From the IMG/VR virus record IMGVR_UViG_3300010885_016315, positions 1 through 44,192 of that record: a stretch of 44,192 nucleotides of DNA; one strand, 5' to 3'. The DNA comes from a virus. Position numbers and translations under genes: made by a program. Below the pieces are notes generated by a model. It saw only the letters and a list, made by a program, of their open reading frames with translations. It did no database searches and was not told the DNA's origin. Each line of letters starts with the position of its first letter. Within the stretch, counting starts at the first letter, position 1. Shown one piece after another: positions 30,618 through 38,709 of the stretch.

Positions 30618-30625
30618 TATTTATG
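30618..30625 (-). promoter_or_regulatory. T4-type late promoter box CATAAATA
   Basis: CATAAATA on the minus strand, 12 bases before the ATG at 30605; the predicted leader is only about 6 bases with no ribosome site. It follows the gp19 terminator directly. Confidence 0.7.
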
Positions 30626-30631
30626 CCAAAA

Positions 30632-30657
30632 AAATACCCGGCATAAACCAGGTATTT
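30632..30657 (-). terminator. rho-independent terminator after tail tube gene
   Basis: Minus strand: AAATACC (30651-30657) pairs with GGTATTT (30632-30638), with an inner GG/CC pair around loop TTTATG, followed by a run of T. Strong and correctly placed to end gp19 transcripts before the next late promoter. Confidence 0.8.
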
Positions 30658-30676
30658 AATTTTAGTTTTATACTAA

Positions 30677-31294
30677 TTATCCAGTAATTACTGTGCCTAA
30701 AGTACGTCCAACTGCTGTACCAACACCTGTGCCGCTTGGAGTTTGAATAGCGTTGTCGTATGTAATTGACAGTGAAATCATTGCCGCTTCGCTAGTTCCG
30801 TAATTCATTTCACCATAGTTGACTGTGGTAATAAATGCACCATAAAGTTCCCAAGTTTCAAGCACTGTTGGGGTATTAGCACCGTTACCGCCATCTAGCA
30901 TTTCAAATTTGAGTACAAATTTATAATCAATGCCCGAGCTTGCAGAGCTTTGTTCTGCAAAGTCAAATTGTTTCTGAATTTGTTCGCCAACTAATCTTGA
31001 CACATTGCCGCCGGCATCATCACGTAGATTAACACTAACTGGCTCCCAGCTGGGTTTACCTACTAGATTTACTTTACTATTGTATGCTTCGATTACAAAA
31101 GGATTGAAGTTTAAATTGGGACGACTGATATCACTTACTTGCTTAGTTAATTCAACTCGGTCTGTACTGACTCCAAAATTTTCAAATACCGCACGAAAAC
31201 GATATTTCATCTTTGGCATTAGCAATCCTTGTGTGCTGGCACTTTGGTTTGTTGCTAAAGGTACTGTAAATTTTGTTAATGAGGCAATTGCCAT
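30677..31294 (-). CDS. 19: tail tube protein (gp19-like)
   Basis: A 205-residue tail tube subunit. Family features include YRFRAVFENFG, SDISRPNLNFNPFVIEAYNS, the WEPVSVNLRDDAGGNVSRLV strand-turn, and TVLETWELYGAFITTVNYGE toward the C-terminus, the hallmark of gp19-type tube proteins that stack as hexameric rings inside the sheath. It lies directly downstream of the sheath gene, in the usual 18-19 order, with its own late promoter (GATAAATA, 31314-31321) and terminator, fitting its high copy number. Confidence 0.9.
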   Translation of the reverse strand: MAIASLTKFTVPLATNQSASTQGLLMPKMKYRFRAVFENFGVSTDRVELTKQVSDISRPNLNFNPFVIEAYNSKVNLVGKPSWEPVSVNLRDDAGGNVSRLVGEQIQKQFDFAEQSSASSGIDYKFVLKFEMLDGGNGANTPTVLETWELYGAFITTVNYGEMNYGTSEAAMISLSITYDNAIQTPSGTGVGTAVGRTLGTVITG

Positions 31295-31313
31295 TTTATT
31301 CTCCTATTATAGG

Positions 31314-31321
31314 TATTTATC
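31314..31321 (-). promoter_or_regulatory. T4-type late promoter box GATAAATA for gp19
   Basis: GATAAATA on the minus strand, 19 bases before the tail tube ATG at 31294, followed by a TAGGAG ribosome site. Confidence 0.75.
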
Positions 31322-31342
31322 AAATTTTTTCCAAAATTTTCT

Positions 31343-31363
31343 AGGGGGTATTTTACACCCCCT
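31343..31363 (-). terminator. hairpin after tail sheath gene
   Basis: AGGGGGT (31357-31363 on the minus strand) and ACCCCCT (31343-31349) form a 7-bp GC-rich stem with a 7-base loop, just past the gp18 stop. The downstream T-run is broken, so it may be a weak terminator or RNA 3'-end stabiliser. Confidence 0.7.
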
Positions 31364-31378
31364 TGCCTATAGTTATTA

Positions 31379-34300
31379 TTAAACGCCTGCTGCTATATCA
31401 CCTGGGTTCTTCAAACGAATTGGGATATAGATAAATTCAACTGCTTTGGTTGGCTCAATTGCTATGTCAACATATAGTTCGTTTCGTGCAATACGAGTTG
31501 GTGTATTATTGGACTCATCACAAATTACTAGATAATCGTAAACACCGCGTTTTGCAACTAGATCGTTAACTGCTCCACTGATAATATTTGCAATTTGATC
31601 ACGTGTAATCTTATCATTTGGTTCAAACAAGAATCCGTTACCAACGCTAGCAAGTATAGTACGTAAGTAATTTACTAGACGTGCAACATTGATACGATCC
31701 AGGCTGCTTGCAACAGGGTTACGTGTTTTTTGTCCCCAAACAACTAATCCTACTCCTGGCAAATTGGTAATTGGATTAATTTTGTTCTCGTACAATGTAT
31801 CACGCAATCCTACACGAATACTATCAAACTCAAACTCACCAGTCATTGAATTGATATACCCAATGCTGCTTGCATTATCCACTAGACCACGTCTTGTACC
31901 AGCTGGTGCAAACCAAGGATATGCTGCATTATCACTGTGAATCATGGTGCGTAGTGCCATATGACTAGCCGGAACTACAATGTCATTGCCTTGTAGATCT
32001 GCTGCTTTTCCAGATGGATAATATACAGCCAAATAAGGATCAGCTGTTGCTAAGCCATTACCATTGACGTTCTTACTCCAATTGGCAATATCAATGGAGT
32101 TAGGTGCCAATCGCATTGGAGTATCTCCAATGATAAATGCAGTATTAGCACGATCATTGTTTAACGCTACCATTTCATCAATCACTTCAGGATAACCTGG
32201 AGCACAGATAATATTAAATGCATATTGTTCTTCTCTGACTTGAGTATTTGCAATTAATGCGGCTTGCATTGCAGCAACAACCATACGACGTTGTGCTTGT
32301 CTGCCCATGTATGGGCTACCGTTGTCTTTCAACCCGCTGGTTGTTTGCCAAGTATCTTTAATAGTTGGAAGAGAATCATTTGGGTATGCATTATCATTGA
32401 ACTTATTACCAACATATCGTTTAACGTTAAATCCACCACGACGTGTGTTAAACAATAACATACCACGAGGATATAGTCTATAATCAGGTGCATCTAGATC
32501 AATATAATTACTTGCTAGTAATGTAGTAACCGACGGTAAACTGCCTGCAATAATATCAGTAGTGCCAGTTGTATCCCAACGTGCATCGGCAAATACAATA
32601 CCGTTTTGTCCTACTTGATCTGTGTTGTCTATTAATGCCCAGCTACTACCGGTATATCTGTACAGAGCAGGATAGTTTTCTAAATCACCAGAATCAAGCC
32701 AAATATCACCAGGAGCTAAACTAGTGATTCCGTCGCTTTGATATTCAGGTTGGCTTGCACTGACAATTACTCCATTTGAATCAGTTGCTGATAAATCATA
32801 TCCACGAGCATCAGTTTTAGTACCATCATAATATGAGTTCTTGTAGCCTTTCCACCCACCAATATCATTGATCATAATATCTACTGTAGCTGGATCGTTA
32901 TAGTACCATAATGTACCTTCTGCAGGTGCTTGGTATGGTTCAGTGGCCGATGTGTAATATCCATCAAGGCCGCCGCCTTTTAATACTTCCCAATTTGTTA
33001 AAGCTAACGTATCACCATAATATGGAAAATAAATTGTTCCACTGGTAGCGGCACTAAATCCTGCGTCTGCAGTAGGTGCTCCCGTAACGTCTATTAAATA
33101 GATGTCACCACCATATATGTGTGTGAATGTAATCACGCCATCAACATTGGCAATATTCAGACCTGGAATATTGGCGGCCAATATCTCTGACACAAAACTG
33201 TCTGCAGTTGTTCCTGTTAATTGAACGGTTGTATTATATAGGTCCATAGTACCAATCTGCGACACAATAATGCTTATTTCGTCGCCGATGGTGAATGGGT
33301 TGGCTGCAGTTACACTACCACTTACTACTGTTTGTCCTGCCACTCTACGGTGGTATGGTCTAAATCCGCCGGTACCGTCACCAAGAACATCGTATGCAAC
33401 GAATGTTGTACCAGCTGCTATTCCGTTGCCGCCGCCTGCAGGATCAAGTTCGTATAGTGCTTCATATAGTGTACTATTAAATCCAGCTGCTAGTGTTTTC
33501 CACGACATTGCAGAGCTTGAATATTTTTTAATAGCAAGATCAGCGCCAGATCCGGTTGCGCCTAGTTTAAGAAACACGCTTCCGCTTGGTCTTGGTACTG
33601 CATCAAAACTGCTCCAACTTGGAATGTCTATAAACGATCCATAGGTTAGTTTTGGATTAGCATAAGTGCCAATTGTAATGCCTAATGTTGACAAAGGTGT
33701 TCCCTGAATATTGTTTATGGCAATTTTTCCATCAGTTGTACTGCCATCACTCATTGCTGTGCTGTCTGCATAAATTTCTAATTTACCATTTACTGCAGCA
33801 GCAGTAATTCCGGTAACTGCAGCAGCAGTTATTGCTGATGCAACCTGAGATACTGTTCTGCTGGTACCAGTATTACCAACAGTAATTGTAGCTCCGTTAA
33901 TTGATATAGATGCAGCTGGTGTACTTGCTGCAATACTTTGATTAACTGTTGTGCCTCTGATAGTGGGCCATGACGTGCGCCATTCATCTGTTCCTAGTTT
34001 AACCCATGTGTTAGCTGCGTTTTTATAAAACATAAATGCATAAGTACCAGTCCAAGCCACAGCATATTGACCAATTTGGCCAATACTGGATTTTGGTACA
34101 CGGGTACTTGTAAGCCCTAGCCCTGACACCGAATCAGTATCGTTAATATTAGTAATTAAAAGTGGTGTTTTAAGTGTAAATGATCCTGTGACAGCATTCC
34201 ATTCATTAATTCCCCATGTAGAAATTGATAAATCTAACCAGTGTTGGCCATTTGGTACTTCGCCAATTGGACGAATACTAGTTCCTTCTAGTGCCGCTAG

Positions 34301-34642
34301 ATCTACATCTGCACGAATAGCATAAATTTTGTTTACAGTACCCAGCGCACTATAAGCAGCCATTAATCCATATTCATTACGCTCGTCACCGTGTAATGGG
34401 GTTCCGGCTGCGCTTTGTTGAAAGCTTGGGTAGCCCATTGCAGTAATCAATTCTCTTTGACTTGTATAAGCCAACAATTTACCAGCACGAGCGGCCGTTG
34501 TGTCAGCTGCTGTTGCTTTAGATGGGTTGGTTTTATTTTGTGCTGTGGCCAAGACTACAAGTGGAACTGTGCCTACTGCGCCTGGTACGTACTGACTTTG
34601 GTCAGTTACGGTTATTTGTAAACCTGGAGATACTAGTGCCAT
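31379..34642 (-). CDS. 18: contractile tail sheath protein (gp18-like), unusually long
   Basis: A 1087-residue sheath protein. The N-terminus (MALVSPGLQITVTDQSQYVP) and C-terminal third (QYAFNIICAPGYPEVIDEMV; LRTILASVGNGFLFEPNDKI; NELYVDIAIEPTKAVEFIYI) carry the conserved sheath core and the strand-exchange arms. T4 gp18 is 659 residues, so about 400 extra residues are inserted between about 140 and 760, consisting of beta-rich modules with repeated W-x-x-Y/Thr/Gly patterns such as PAEGTLWYYND and APGDIWLDSGD, probably surface-exposed. A perfect late promoter (TATAAATA, 34673-34680) precedes it. Confidence 0.92.
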   Translation of the reverse strand: MALVSPGLQITVTDQSQYVPGAVGTVPLVVLATAQNKTNPSKATAADTTAARAGKLLAYTSQRELITAMGYPSFQQSAAGTPLHGDERNEYGLMAAYSALGTVNKIYAIRADVDLAALEGTSIRPIGEVPNGQHWLDLSISTWGINEWNAVTGSFTLKTPLLITNINDTDSVSGLGLTSTRVPKSSIGQIGQYAVAWTGTYAFMFYKNAANTWVKLGTDEWRTSWPTIRGTTVNQSIAASTPAASISINGATITVGNTGTSRTVSQVASAITAAAVTGITAAAVNGKLEIYADSTAMSDGSTTDGKIAINNIQGTPLSTLGITIGTYANPKLTYGSFIDIPSWSSFDAVPRPSGSVFLKLGATGSGADLAIKKYSSSAMSWKTLAAGFNSTLYEALYELDPAGGGNGIAAGTTFVAYDVLGDGTGGFRPYHRRVAGQTVVSGSVTAANPFTIGDEISIIVSQIGTMDLYNTTVQLTGTTADSFVSEILAANIPGLNIANVDGVITFTHIYGGDIYLIDVTGAPTADAGFSAATSGTIYFPYYGDTLALTNWEVLKGGGLDGYYTSATEPYQAPAEGTLWYYNDPATVDIMINDIGGWKGYKNSYYDGTKTDARGYDLSATDSNGVIVSASQPEYQSDGITSLAPGDIWLDSGDLENYPALYRYTGSSWALIDNTDQVGQNGIVFADARWDTTGTTDIIAGSLPSVTTLLASNYIDLDAPDYRLYPRGMLLFNTRRGGFNVKRYVGNKFNDNAYPNDSLPTIKDTWQTTSGLKDNGSPYMGRQAQRRMVVAAMQAALIANTQVREEQYAFNIICAPGYPEVIDEMVALNNDRANTAFIIGDTPMRLAPNSIDIANWSKNVNGNGLATADPYLAVYYPSGKAADLQGNDIVVPASHMALRTMIHSDNAAYPWFAPAGTRRGLVDNASSIGYINSMTGEFEFDSIRVGLRDTLYENKINPITNLPGVGLVVWGQKTRNPVASSLDRINVARLVNYLRTILASVGNGFLFEPNDKITRDQIANIISGAVNDLVAKRGVYDYLVICDESNNTPTRIARNELYVDIAIEPTKAVEFIYIPIRLKNPGDIAAGV

Positions 34643-34672
34643 GTTTTTATCCTTTTAAAAAACAATTTAATG

Positions 34673-34680
34673 TATTTATA
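34673..34680 (-). promoter_or_regulatory. T4 late promoter TATAAATA for tail sheath
   Basis: Exact T4 late consensus on the minus strand, 30 bases before the sheath ATG (34642), followed by an AAGGAT ribosome site. Confidence 0.8.
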
Positions 34681-34729
34681 ATAGCGTTTTAATTTTGGGT
34701 GGTTACAGGTGCCTTTCAAAAGGTTTTAC

Positions 34730-34737
34730 AATAAATA
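34730..34737 (+). promoter_or_regulatory. late-type box AATAAATA before HNH gene
   Basis: AATAAATA on the plus strand, ending 5 bases before the ATG at 34743. No Shine-Dalgarno follows, so RNA starting here would be leaderless. Confidence 0.45.
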
Positions 34738-34742
34738 TTCGT

Positions 34743-35087
34743 ATGAATAGACCATTATGCGCCGCATGCCACGGTAACCCTGCAGCAATAAACTATAGAT
34801 CAGGCGACAAAATACGCTATCGCAAAGTTTGTGCCAGTTGTGCAAGAAAAGGTAAACGGGGGAAGGAAATTCCAGCTTGGGTAAAGGCCGGTTATAAAAA
34901 GAAAACAGTGTGTGAGCGGTGCAATTTTAAAGGCAAATTAGCTAGCCAATTATTCGTGTTTCATATTGACGGTAACTTAAAAAACAACGACTGGCAGAAT
35001 CTGCGTTCTGTGTGTGCAAACTGCAGGATCGAGTTGAATACTGGAAAAACTACTTGGCGTGAAAGTCCTTTGGTAGCAGATTACTAA
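34743..35087 (+). CDS. HNH-like zinc-binding endonuclease
   Basis: I place the start at the ATG at 34743; the frame is open to 34695 but without ribosome site. The 114-residue product has four zinc pairs: C6/C9, C30/C33, C57/C60 and C91/C94, with FVFHIDGNLKNNDWQNLRSV between them. The H74...N8x pattern and the flanking CERC...CANC match small HNH endonucleases (homing-like). It is on the strand opposite the late tail genes and converges on the dNMP kinase gene with a 38-base overlap. Confidence 0.72.
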   Translation: MNRPLCAACHGNPAAINYRSGDKIRYRKVCASCARKGKRGKEIPAWVKAGYKKKTVCERCNFKGKLASQLFVFHIDGNLKNNDWQNLRSVCANCRIELNTGKTTWRESPLVADY

Positions 35088-35709
35088 TCTGTTTGTATAG
35101 TTGCTCTACAGTACTGTTATTATCAACTGTATAATTAAACGTTTGCCCGATCCAGGCCCACTCTGATTGATGTACTTCGGGGTACCGTTGTGGCATTAGT
35201 TGGTGTGCATCTTCTAGTAACCATTGGCGATCTTCTGGTGTAGTATTCTCTGTTAATGCACAATTGTACCACTCAGGCAGTTCTCCGCGCTGTACCCAAA
35301 CGCATACGCCGCCGGCTCTACGTATTGCTGCTATTTCATTCGGGAATCTAACATCACTAATAACAATGTCATCTACAGTTTTGCGTAGTCTATTTTCCAT
35401 ACTAGCGATCCAAATGTCATCATGAAACCCTTGTCTACACACTTCTGTACCCCATAGTTGTAGCATGTACCGTGGAGTAAGGCGTGGCATATCTAAGCGA
35501 TTGGCCCACCAAGGATCCACTTGTTCGCGCCATTCACGTGCTTCAGGTGTAAGTCCTTCTAGTAATTCACGATCCCAACCAAATATCTGTGCAACTGCAT
35601 CTTTAAGCGCACCAGCAAAGCTATCACGACGAAAACCGTGTTGTGCTACAAGATAATTTGCTGCTGTATCTTTGCCGCTGCCAATAAAGCCTGTGATTCC
35701 TATGATCAT
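35050..35709 (-). CDS. 1: deoxynucleoside monophosphate kinase (gp1-like)
   Basis: I start at the ATG at 35709, preceded by AAGGGG 8 bases upstream; in-frame starts further up fall inside a hairpin. The 219-residue product has a P-loop ITGFIGSGKDTAANYL (5-20), the lid/substrate segments of T4 gp1-type dNMP kinases (WGTEVCRQGFHDDIWI; VISDVRFPNEIAAIRRAGG), and WVQRG. It converts dNMPs to dNDPs for replication. It is placed among tail genes and follows a terminator-like hairpin that overlaps its ribosome site. Its 3' end overlaps the convergent HNH gene by 38 bases. Confidence 0.85.
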   Translation of the reverse strand: MIIGITGFIGSGKDTAANYLVAQHGFRRDSFAGALKDAVAQIFGWDRELLEGLTPEAREWREQVDPWWANRLDMPRLTPRYMLQLWGTEVCRQGFHDDIWIASMENRLRKTVDDIVISDVRFPNEIAAIRRAGGVCVWVQRGELPEWYNCALTENTTPEDRQWLLEDAHQLMPQRYPEVHQSEWAWIGQTFNYTVDNNSTVEQLYKQISNLLPKDFHAK

Positions 35710-35712
35710 AAA

Positions 35713-35735
35713 AAATGCCCCTTGTAGGAGCATTT
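35713..35735 (-). terminator. terminator-like hairpin overlapping dNMP kinase ribosome site
   Basis: Minus strand: AAATGCTCC (35727-35735) pairs with GGGGCATTT (35713-35721, one G-T pair) around a 5-base loop, followed by a run of T and the ATG at 35709. It ends the upstream gene's transcript, but the GGGG in its 3' arm is also the kinase Shine-Dalgarno, so it may gate translation. Confidence 0.7.
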
Positions 35736-35756
35736 TAATATACTTGTTTACAGAAG

Positions 35757-36164
35757 TCAAACGCCGTATTTGTTCTTTTTAGGTTTAGCAACAATGCTGG
35801 TTTTATTAACGCTTGGAACTTCTTCGGATCGGCTATTTGACCATTTTTGTGCTCGTCCAGCACCCACTTGCGCCGCTGCGGCATTGACAATATCTTGTTC
35901 AACTTGAGTATATGTGCTTATCAATGGATCTCCACCGATCCAAGTATCTGCTGCTTGTTTAGTGGGATAATCAGGTGCACCAGCTAGCGCAATCCCCATA
36001 CGATAATTCAAATATGCACTACCAGTGGATTGATTTAAGTTTGGGTGAGTTTGTGCATTTTGCAATGCTGCTTTAGCCTCATCACCTATAGGGTGCGTAC
36101 CTCCTTTAGCGTGGGTTCCTTGTCCTGTTGTAGTACCTTCGTTTACTATCTCGTGAATTTTCAT
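35757..36164 (-). CDS. phage head-region protein with capsid-targeting-like N-terminus
   Basis: A 135-residue protein starting MKIHEIVNE (V-x-E rather than L/I at the key position), then a Gly/Thr/His-rich stretch and the segment STGSAYLNYRMGIALAGAPD followed by TKQAADTWIGGDPLISTYTQ, and a basic tail (KPKKNKYGV). I do not recognise a characterised family, though similar proteins occur next to neck genes in marine phages. ATG overlaps the upstream neck-protein stop. Confidence 0.65.
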   Translation of the reverse strand: MKIHEIVNEGTTTGQGTHAKGGTHPIGDEAKAALQNAQTHPNLNQSTGSAYLNYRMGIALAGAPDYPTKQAADTWIGGDPLISTYTQVEQDIVNAAAAQVGAGRAQKWSNSRSEEVPSVNKTSIVAKPKKNKYGV

Positions 36165-37084
36165 TATCCAATTACCCAGGTCAAAGGCTGTGAGCCGTCA
36201 ACAAAATCTTTAAGTTGTTGTTCTAATTCCTGCATTTCTGTTGCTGCTTCTGATTTTAAACTGGCCCCGTTAAGTTGCGTACCGCCTTGTGGTCCAGCAA
36301 TACTGGCAAACTTTTCACGAGCTTCACCAAGTATACGCTTGGCAAAACTGTACGAATATTCTTGTATCCACGGAAATGCTTGATAATCATTTAATAACAT
36401 ACTGTCAGGTTTATAATTGTATATTTGTAGCATACAATCTTCCATTTGATCTTCATGTACATGAGTGCCAGCAAACGGCATTTTACGTATTAGAACTAGC
36501 TTCTTGGTTGTTTTATTAAATGTAAAGTTCAGGAATCCCCCAAACATCTTCATACTTAATTTTTGATAGTCAACAAATAATTCATAATTTAGTAGACCAC
36601 CAACACGCCCTGCAACCAGCATGTAGGTGTTCAAGTAACCCGAACTAAACGGTTCAAATTGACTAGCAGTTGTACCTGTCACTGACCCAATACCACGACG
36701 AAATGCAGCACGAACATCCATGACTTCGTTAGGCAGTATGTATTCTTGTGTTTCGGGTTTGAGTTTCAGAAAGGCATAGCTTTCTTCTTGGCTGTTGGCT
36801 GCACGTTGGCGATATTTAAGCAAGGCTTGCTTAATGGCCATTTCGTAGTGTTCTTTATCTAGTTCAACATCAACTATTCCGTCAGCTAAACGTAAGCGAA
36901 TATAGTCAACGATTTCAGTGCGTTTTGTTTGTGCTACTTCAAGTTCTGGAGCGGCAATTTCTCCCAGCGTTTCATTGGGATCATAGGCTATGTGCCCAGT
37001 TCCGGTTCCAGTGGTTGCATTCCAAAGACTGTCGGTAATGATTACGCCGTTAGCGTAAAAGTTAGTAGTATCTGCTGTAGCCAT
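36164..37084 (-). CDS. 13: neck protein (gp13-like)
   Basis: A 306-residue protein, nearly the same length as T4 gp13 (309). The pattern DYIRLRLADGIVDVELDKEH, LLKYRQRAANSQEESYAFL, EYILPNEVMDVRAAFRRGIG, LLNDYQAFPWIQEYSYSFAK and FASIAGPQGGTQLNG is typical of neck/head-completion proteins of marine T4-like phages. It probably forms part of the collar between portal and tail. Its leader has a perfect 8-bp hairpin with a late box in the loop and the ribosome site in the 3' arm. Confidence 0.72.
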   Translation of the reverse strand: MATADTTNFYANGVIITDSLWNATTGTGTGHIAYDPNETLGEIAAPELEVAQTKRTEIVDYIRLRLADGIVDVELDKEHYEMAIKQALLKYRQRAANSQEESYAFLKLKPETQEYILPNEVMDVRAAFRRGIGSVTGTTASQFEPFSSGYLNTYMLVAGRVGGLLNYELFVDYQKLSMKMFGGFLNFTFNKTTKKLVLIRKMPFAGTHVHEDQMEDCMLQIYNYKPDSMLLNDYQAFPWIQEYSYSFAKRILGEAREKFASIAGPQGGTQLNGASLKSEAATEMQELEQQLKDFVDGSQPLTWVIG

Positions 37085-37088
37085 ATAT

Positions 37089-37119
37089 GGTGTCCTAGTA
37101 ATGTATTTACCAGGACACC
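37089..37119 (-). promoter_or_regulatory. 8-bp hairpin with late box in loop, SD in 3' arm (neck gene)
   Basis: Minus strand: GGTGTCCT (37112-37119) pairs perfectly with AGGACACC (37089-37096). The 15-base loop holds the late box GGTAAATA (37104-37111). AGGA in the 3' arm is the ribosome site 8 bases before the ATG at 37084. Late RNA would start near 37098, without the 5' arm. Confidence 0.7.
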
Positions 37120-37125
37120 CGGGAG

Positions 37126-38316
37126 TTAGTTGATTCGGAGCAGTACAGTATCTTCGTTCATGCGTCCGTTGCCAATTGTTTCTGTGGCTTTGATATCCTC
37201 TAAGAATTTACGTAGCTGAATCTTACTGGCTTTTGAAAATTCTTTGAGCTTTTCTTCGGGTTTACGTAGTGTTTTGCCTACGGATTTTGCTAGGTCAAAA
37301 CCGGTTAAACTGGTGCCTTTAATACCTAGTGGACCAGTCAAACTGTCGGCAACGTACTTGTACAGTTTACGAGTTTTAGAATTGTACACCCATAGTTCTT
37401 GTGCTCCGATAATATCCACAGGATTAACACTCACTAGTTTTAGCGTCTTTTCTTCACGCATGTACTTGAGCTTGCTAACCAGTTTCTCTTTGTTAGGAGC
37501 ACGTTTTACACGGGCTTTTTTAGTTGCTTTCTTGACACCACGATACTGTTCTAGTGCATCTAGTACAGCATCTAAAAATGCATAGTGACGTTTATAATCT
37601 GCTGCTTTGTAATGCTTATATGACTCAACATGATCTTCAAACAACTTGCCCTGTGCTGCACCTAGCTCTGCTTTACGGGCACTGAACAGTTCTACAAATT
37701 TATTAATTTGACTTTGCGGAACGGTGTTAGCAGTCAAGTAGTCAAAGGCTCGGGGATCAACGGTCCCGCCTAGTACAACTTCGTCATACAGGCCTTCAAA
37801 ATGTGCCAAGTGCTCGCTTGTTTTTTCGTTAAGCCTGTCCTGAATAGTAGGCGCTTTTACTGTAACTTTTTCAGCAGCTGGCATAGGTGCGCCGGTTGAA
37901 CTTTCTACTATATCTCCGTCGTCCTGTAGCAATGCGATTTCAATACGCTCTCGAAGATAGCCAAGTTCCTTTTCACGTAATGGCATGCCTTGCCGATTGG
38001 CCATGAGCAAGCCGTATGCTGTCATCGGAACTGCGCGATCCGGGCTGCGGATGAATGCACTCACTTGTGATTTTGTGTATTTGTTATCCTGCATCCATTT
38101 AACCAGATGCTTTTTAAGATCTTTTTGGCTGTAATAGTAATTGTAATACGAAAAACTTTTACGCAAGAAGTGATCGAATTCATCTTGACTCATTGCCGTT
38201 GCACGTTCAGTATCCCAAACTGGCTCACGTCCGGTATACTTTTCATCAGAGAACATGGGATCTCGCGATTTCTTGGCTACTTTTTTGGGTGCTTTTATGC
38301 TTTGTTGTAATGCCAT
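37126..38316 (-). CDS. phage protein of unknown function, basic
   Basis: A 396-residue protein. N-terminal segment (about 1-30) is Lys-rich; a charged helical region follows (SQDEFDHFLRKSFSYYNYYY; KKHLVKWMQDNKYTKSQVSA), and the C-terminal half is Lys/Arg-rich (KKATKKARVKRAPNKEKLVS) then a globular VDIIGAQELWVYNSKTRKLY-type part. No catalytic motif recognised; basic stretches suggest nucleic-acid contact. Similar sized proteins occur in marine T4-like phages without known role. It lies downstream of the sigma70 promoter at 38641-38669, so it may be expressed early. Confidence 0.65.
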   Translation of the reverse strand: MALQQSIKAPKKVAKKSRDPMFSDEKYTGREPVWDTERATAMSQDEFDHFLRKSFSYYNYYYSQKDLKKHLVKWMQDNKYTKSQVSAFIRSPDRAVPMTAYGLLMANRQGMPLREKELGYLRERIEIALLQDDGDIVESSTGAPMPAAEKVTVKAPTIQDRLNEKTSEHLAHFEGLYDEVVLGGTVDPRAFDYLTANTVPQSQINKFVELFSARKAELGAAQGKLFEDHVESYKHYKAADYKRHYAFLDAVLDALEQYRGVKKATKKARVKRAPNKEKLVSKLKYMREEKTLKLVSVNPVDIIGAQELWVYNSKTRKLYKYVADSLTGPLGIKGTSLTGFDLAKSVGKTLRKPEEKLKEFSKASKIQLRKFLEDIKATETIGNGRMNEDTVLLRIN

Positions 38317-38351
38317 TTTTTGCTCCTTGTTACCTAGAATATAACATTATA

Positions 38352-38633
38352 CTACTCTTCGGGTTTTGTGTCAAGTAGTGTTGCAAACATGAGCCATTGT
38401 TGTAATTCTAGTAACTCTTGTTTACATTTAGCTAACTGTTCGTTGTGCTTTACATAATTGCCCGTTCTACGGGCATCAATTTCTAATTTACTCAACTCTG
38501 TTACACTATTATACAAGTTATCGCGCATTTTGTGCAGTTGACGCTGATGTTGCCAATTATGCAACACTTGCACATTACGGCGCAGTTGCTGATCTAGCAA
38601 CGCCCAGTCGTCTAAAGAATTGAATTCACGCAT
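38352..38633 (-). CDS. small coiled-coil protein with predicted leaderless mRNA
   Basis: I start at the ATG at 38633 (MREFNSLDDW), giving 93 residues; earlier in-frame starts lie inside the -35/-10 promoter elements. The protein is a Gln/Leu-rich coiled coil (LLDQQLRRNVQVLHNWQHQR; QLAKCKQELLELQQWLMFAT). The -10 box ends 7 bases before this ATG, so mRNA should begin at or next to it, with no ribosome site. Function unknown. Confidence 0.65.
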   Translation of the reverse strand: MREFNSLDDWALLDQQLRRNVQVLHNWQHQRQLHKMRDNLYNSVTELSKLEIDARRTGNYVKHNEQLAKCKQELLELQQWLMFATLLDTKPEE

Positions 38634-38640
38634 AACCATA

Positions 38641-38669
38641 ATTATACACTTTACGCTATTTTCTGTCAA
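38641..38669 (-). promoter_or_regulatory. perfect consensus sigma70 promoter
   Basis: Minus strand: TTGACA (38664-38669), 17-base spacer, TATAAT (38641-38646): exact consensus at optimal spacing. The predicted start is near 38634, adjacent to the ATG at 38633. It would drive the small coiled-coil gene and perhaps the 396-residue gene downstream early in infection. Confidence 0.85.
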
Positions 38670-38680
38670 ATTGGGCTTAA

Positions 38681-38688
38681 ACTAAATA
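38681..38688 (+). promoter_or_regulatory. late-type box ACTAAATA before plus-strand operon
   Basis: ACTAAATA on the plus strand, 21 bases before the ATG at 38710. TTAAACT at 38677-38683 can pair with AGTTTAG (38702-38708), which overlaps the GGAG ribosome site; a weaker version of the hairpin/late-promoter design seen elsewhere in this window. Confidence 0.45.
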
Positions 38689-38709
38689 CTAGATATATTG
38701 GAGTTTAGT

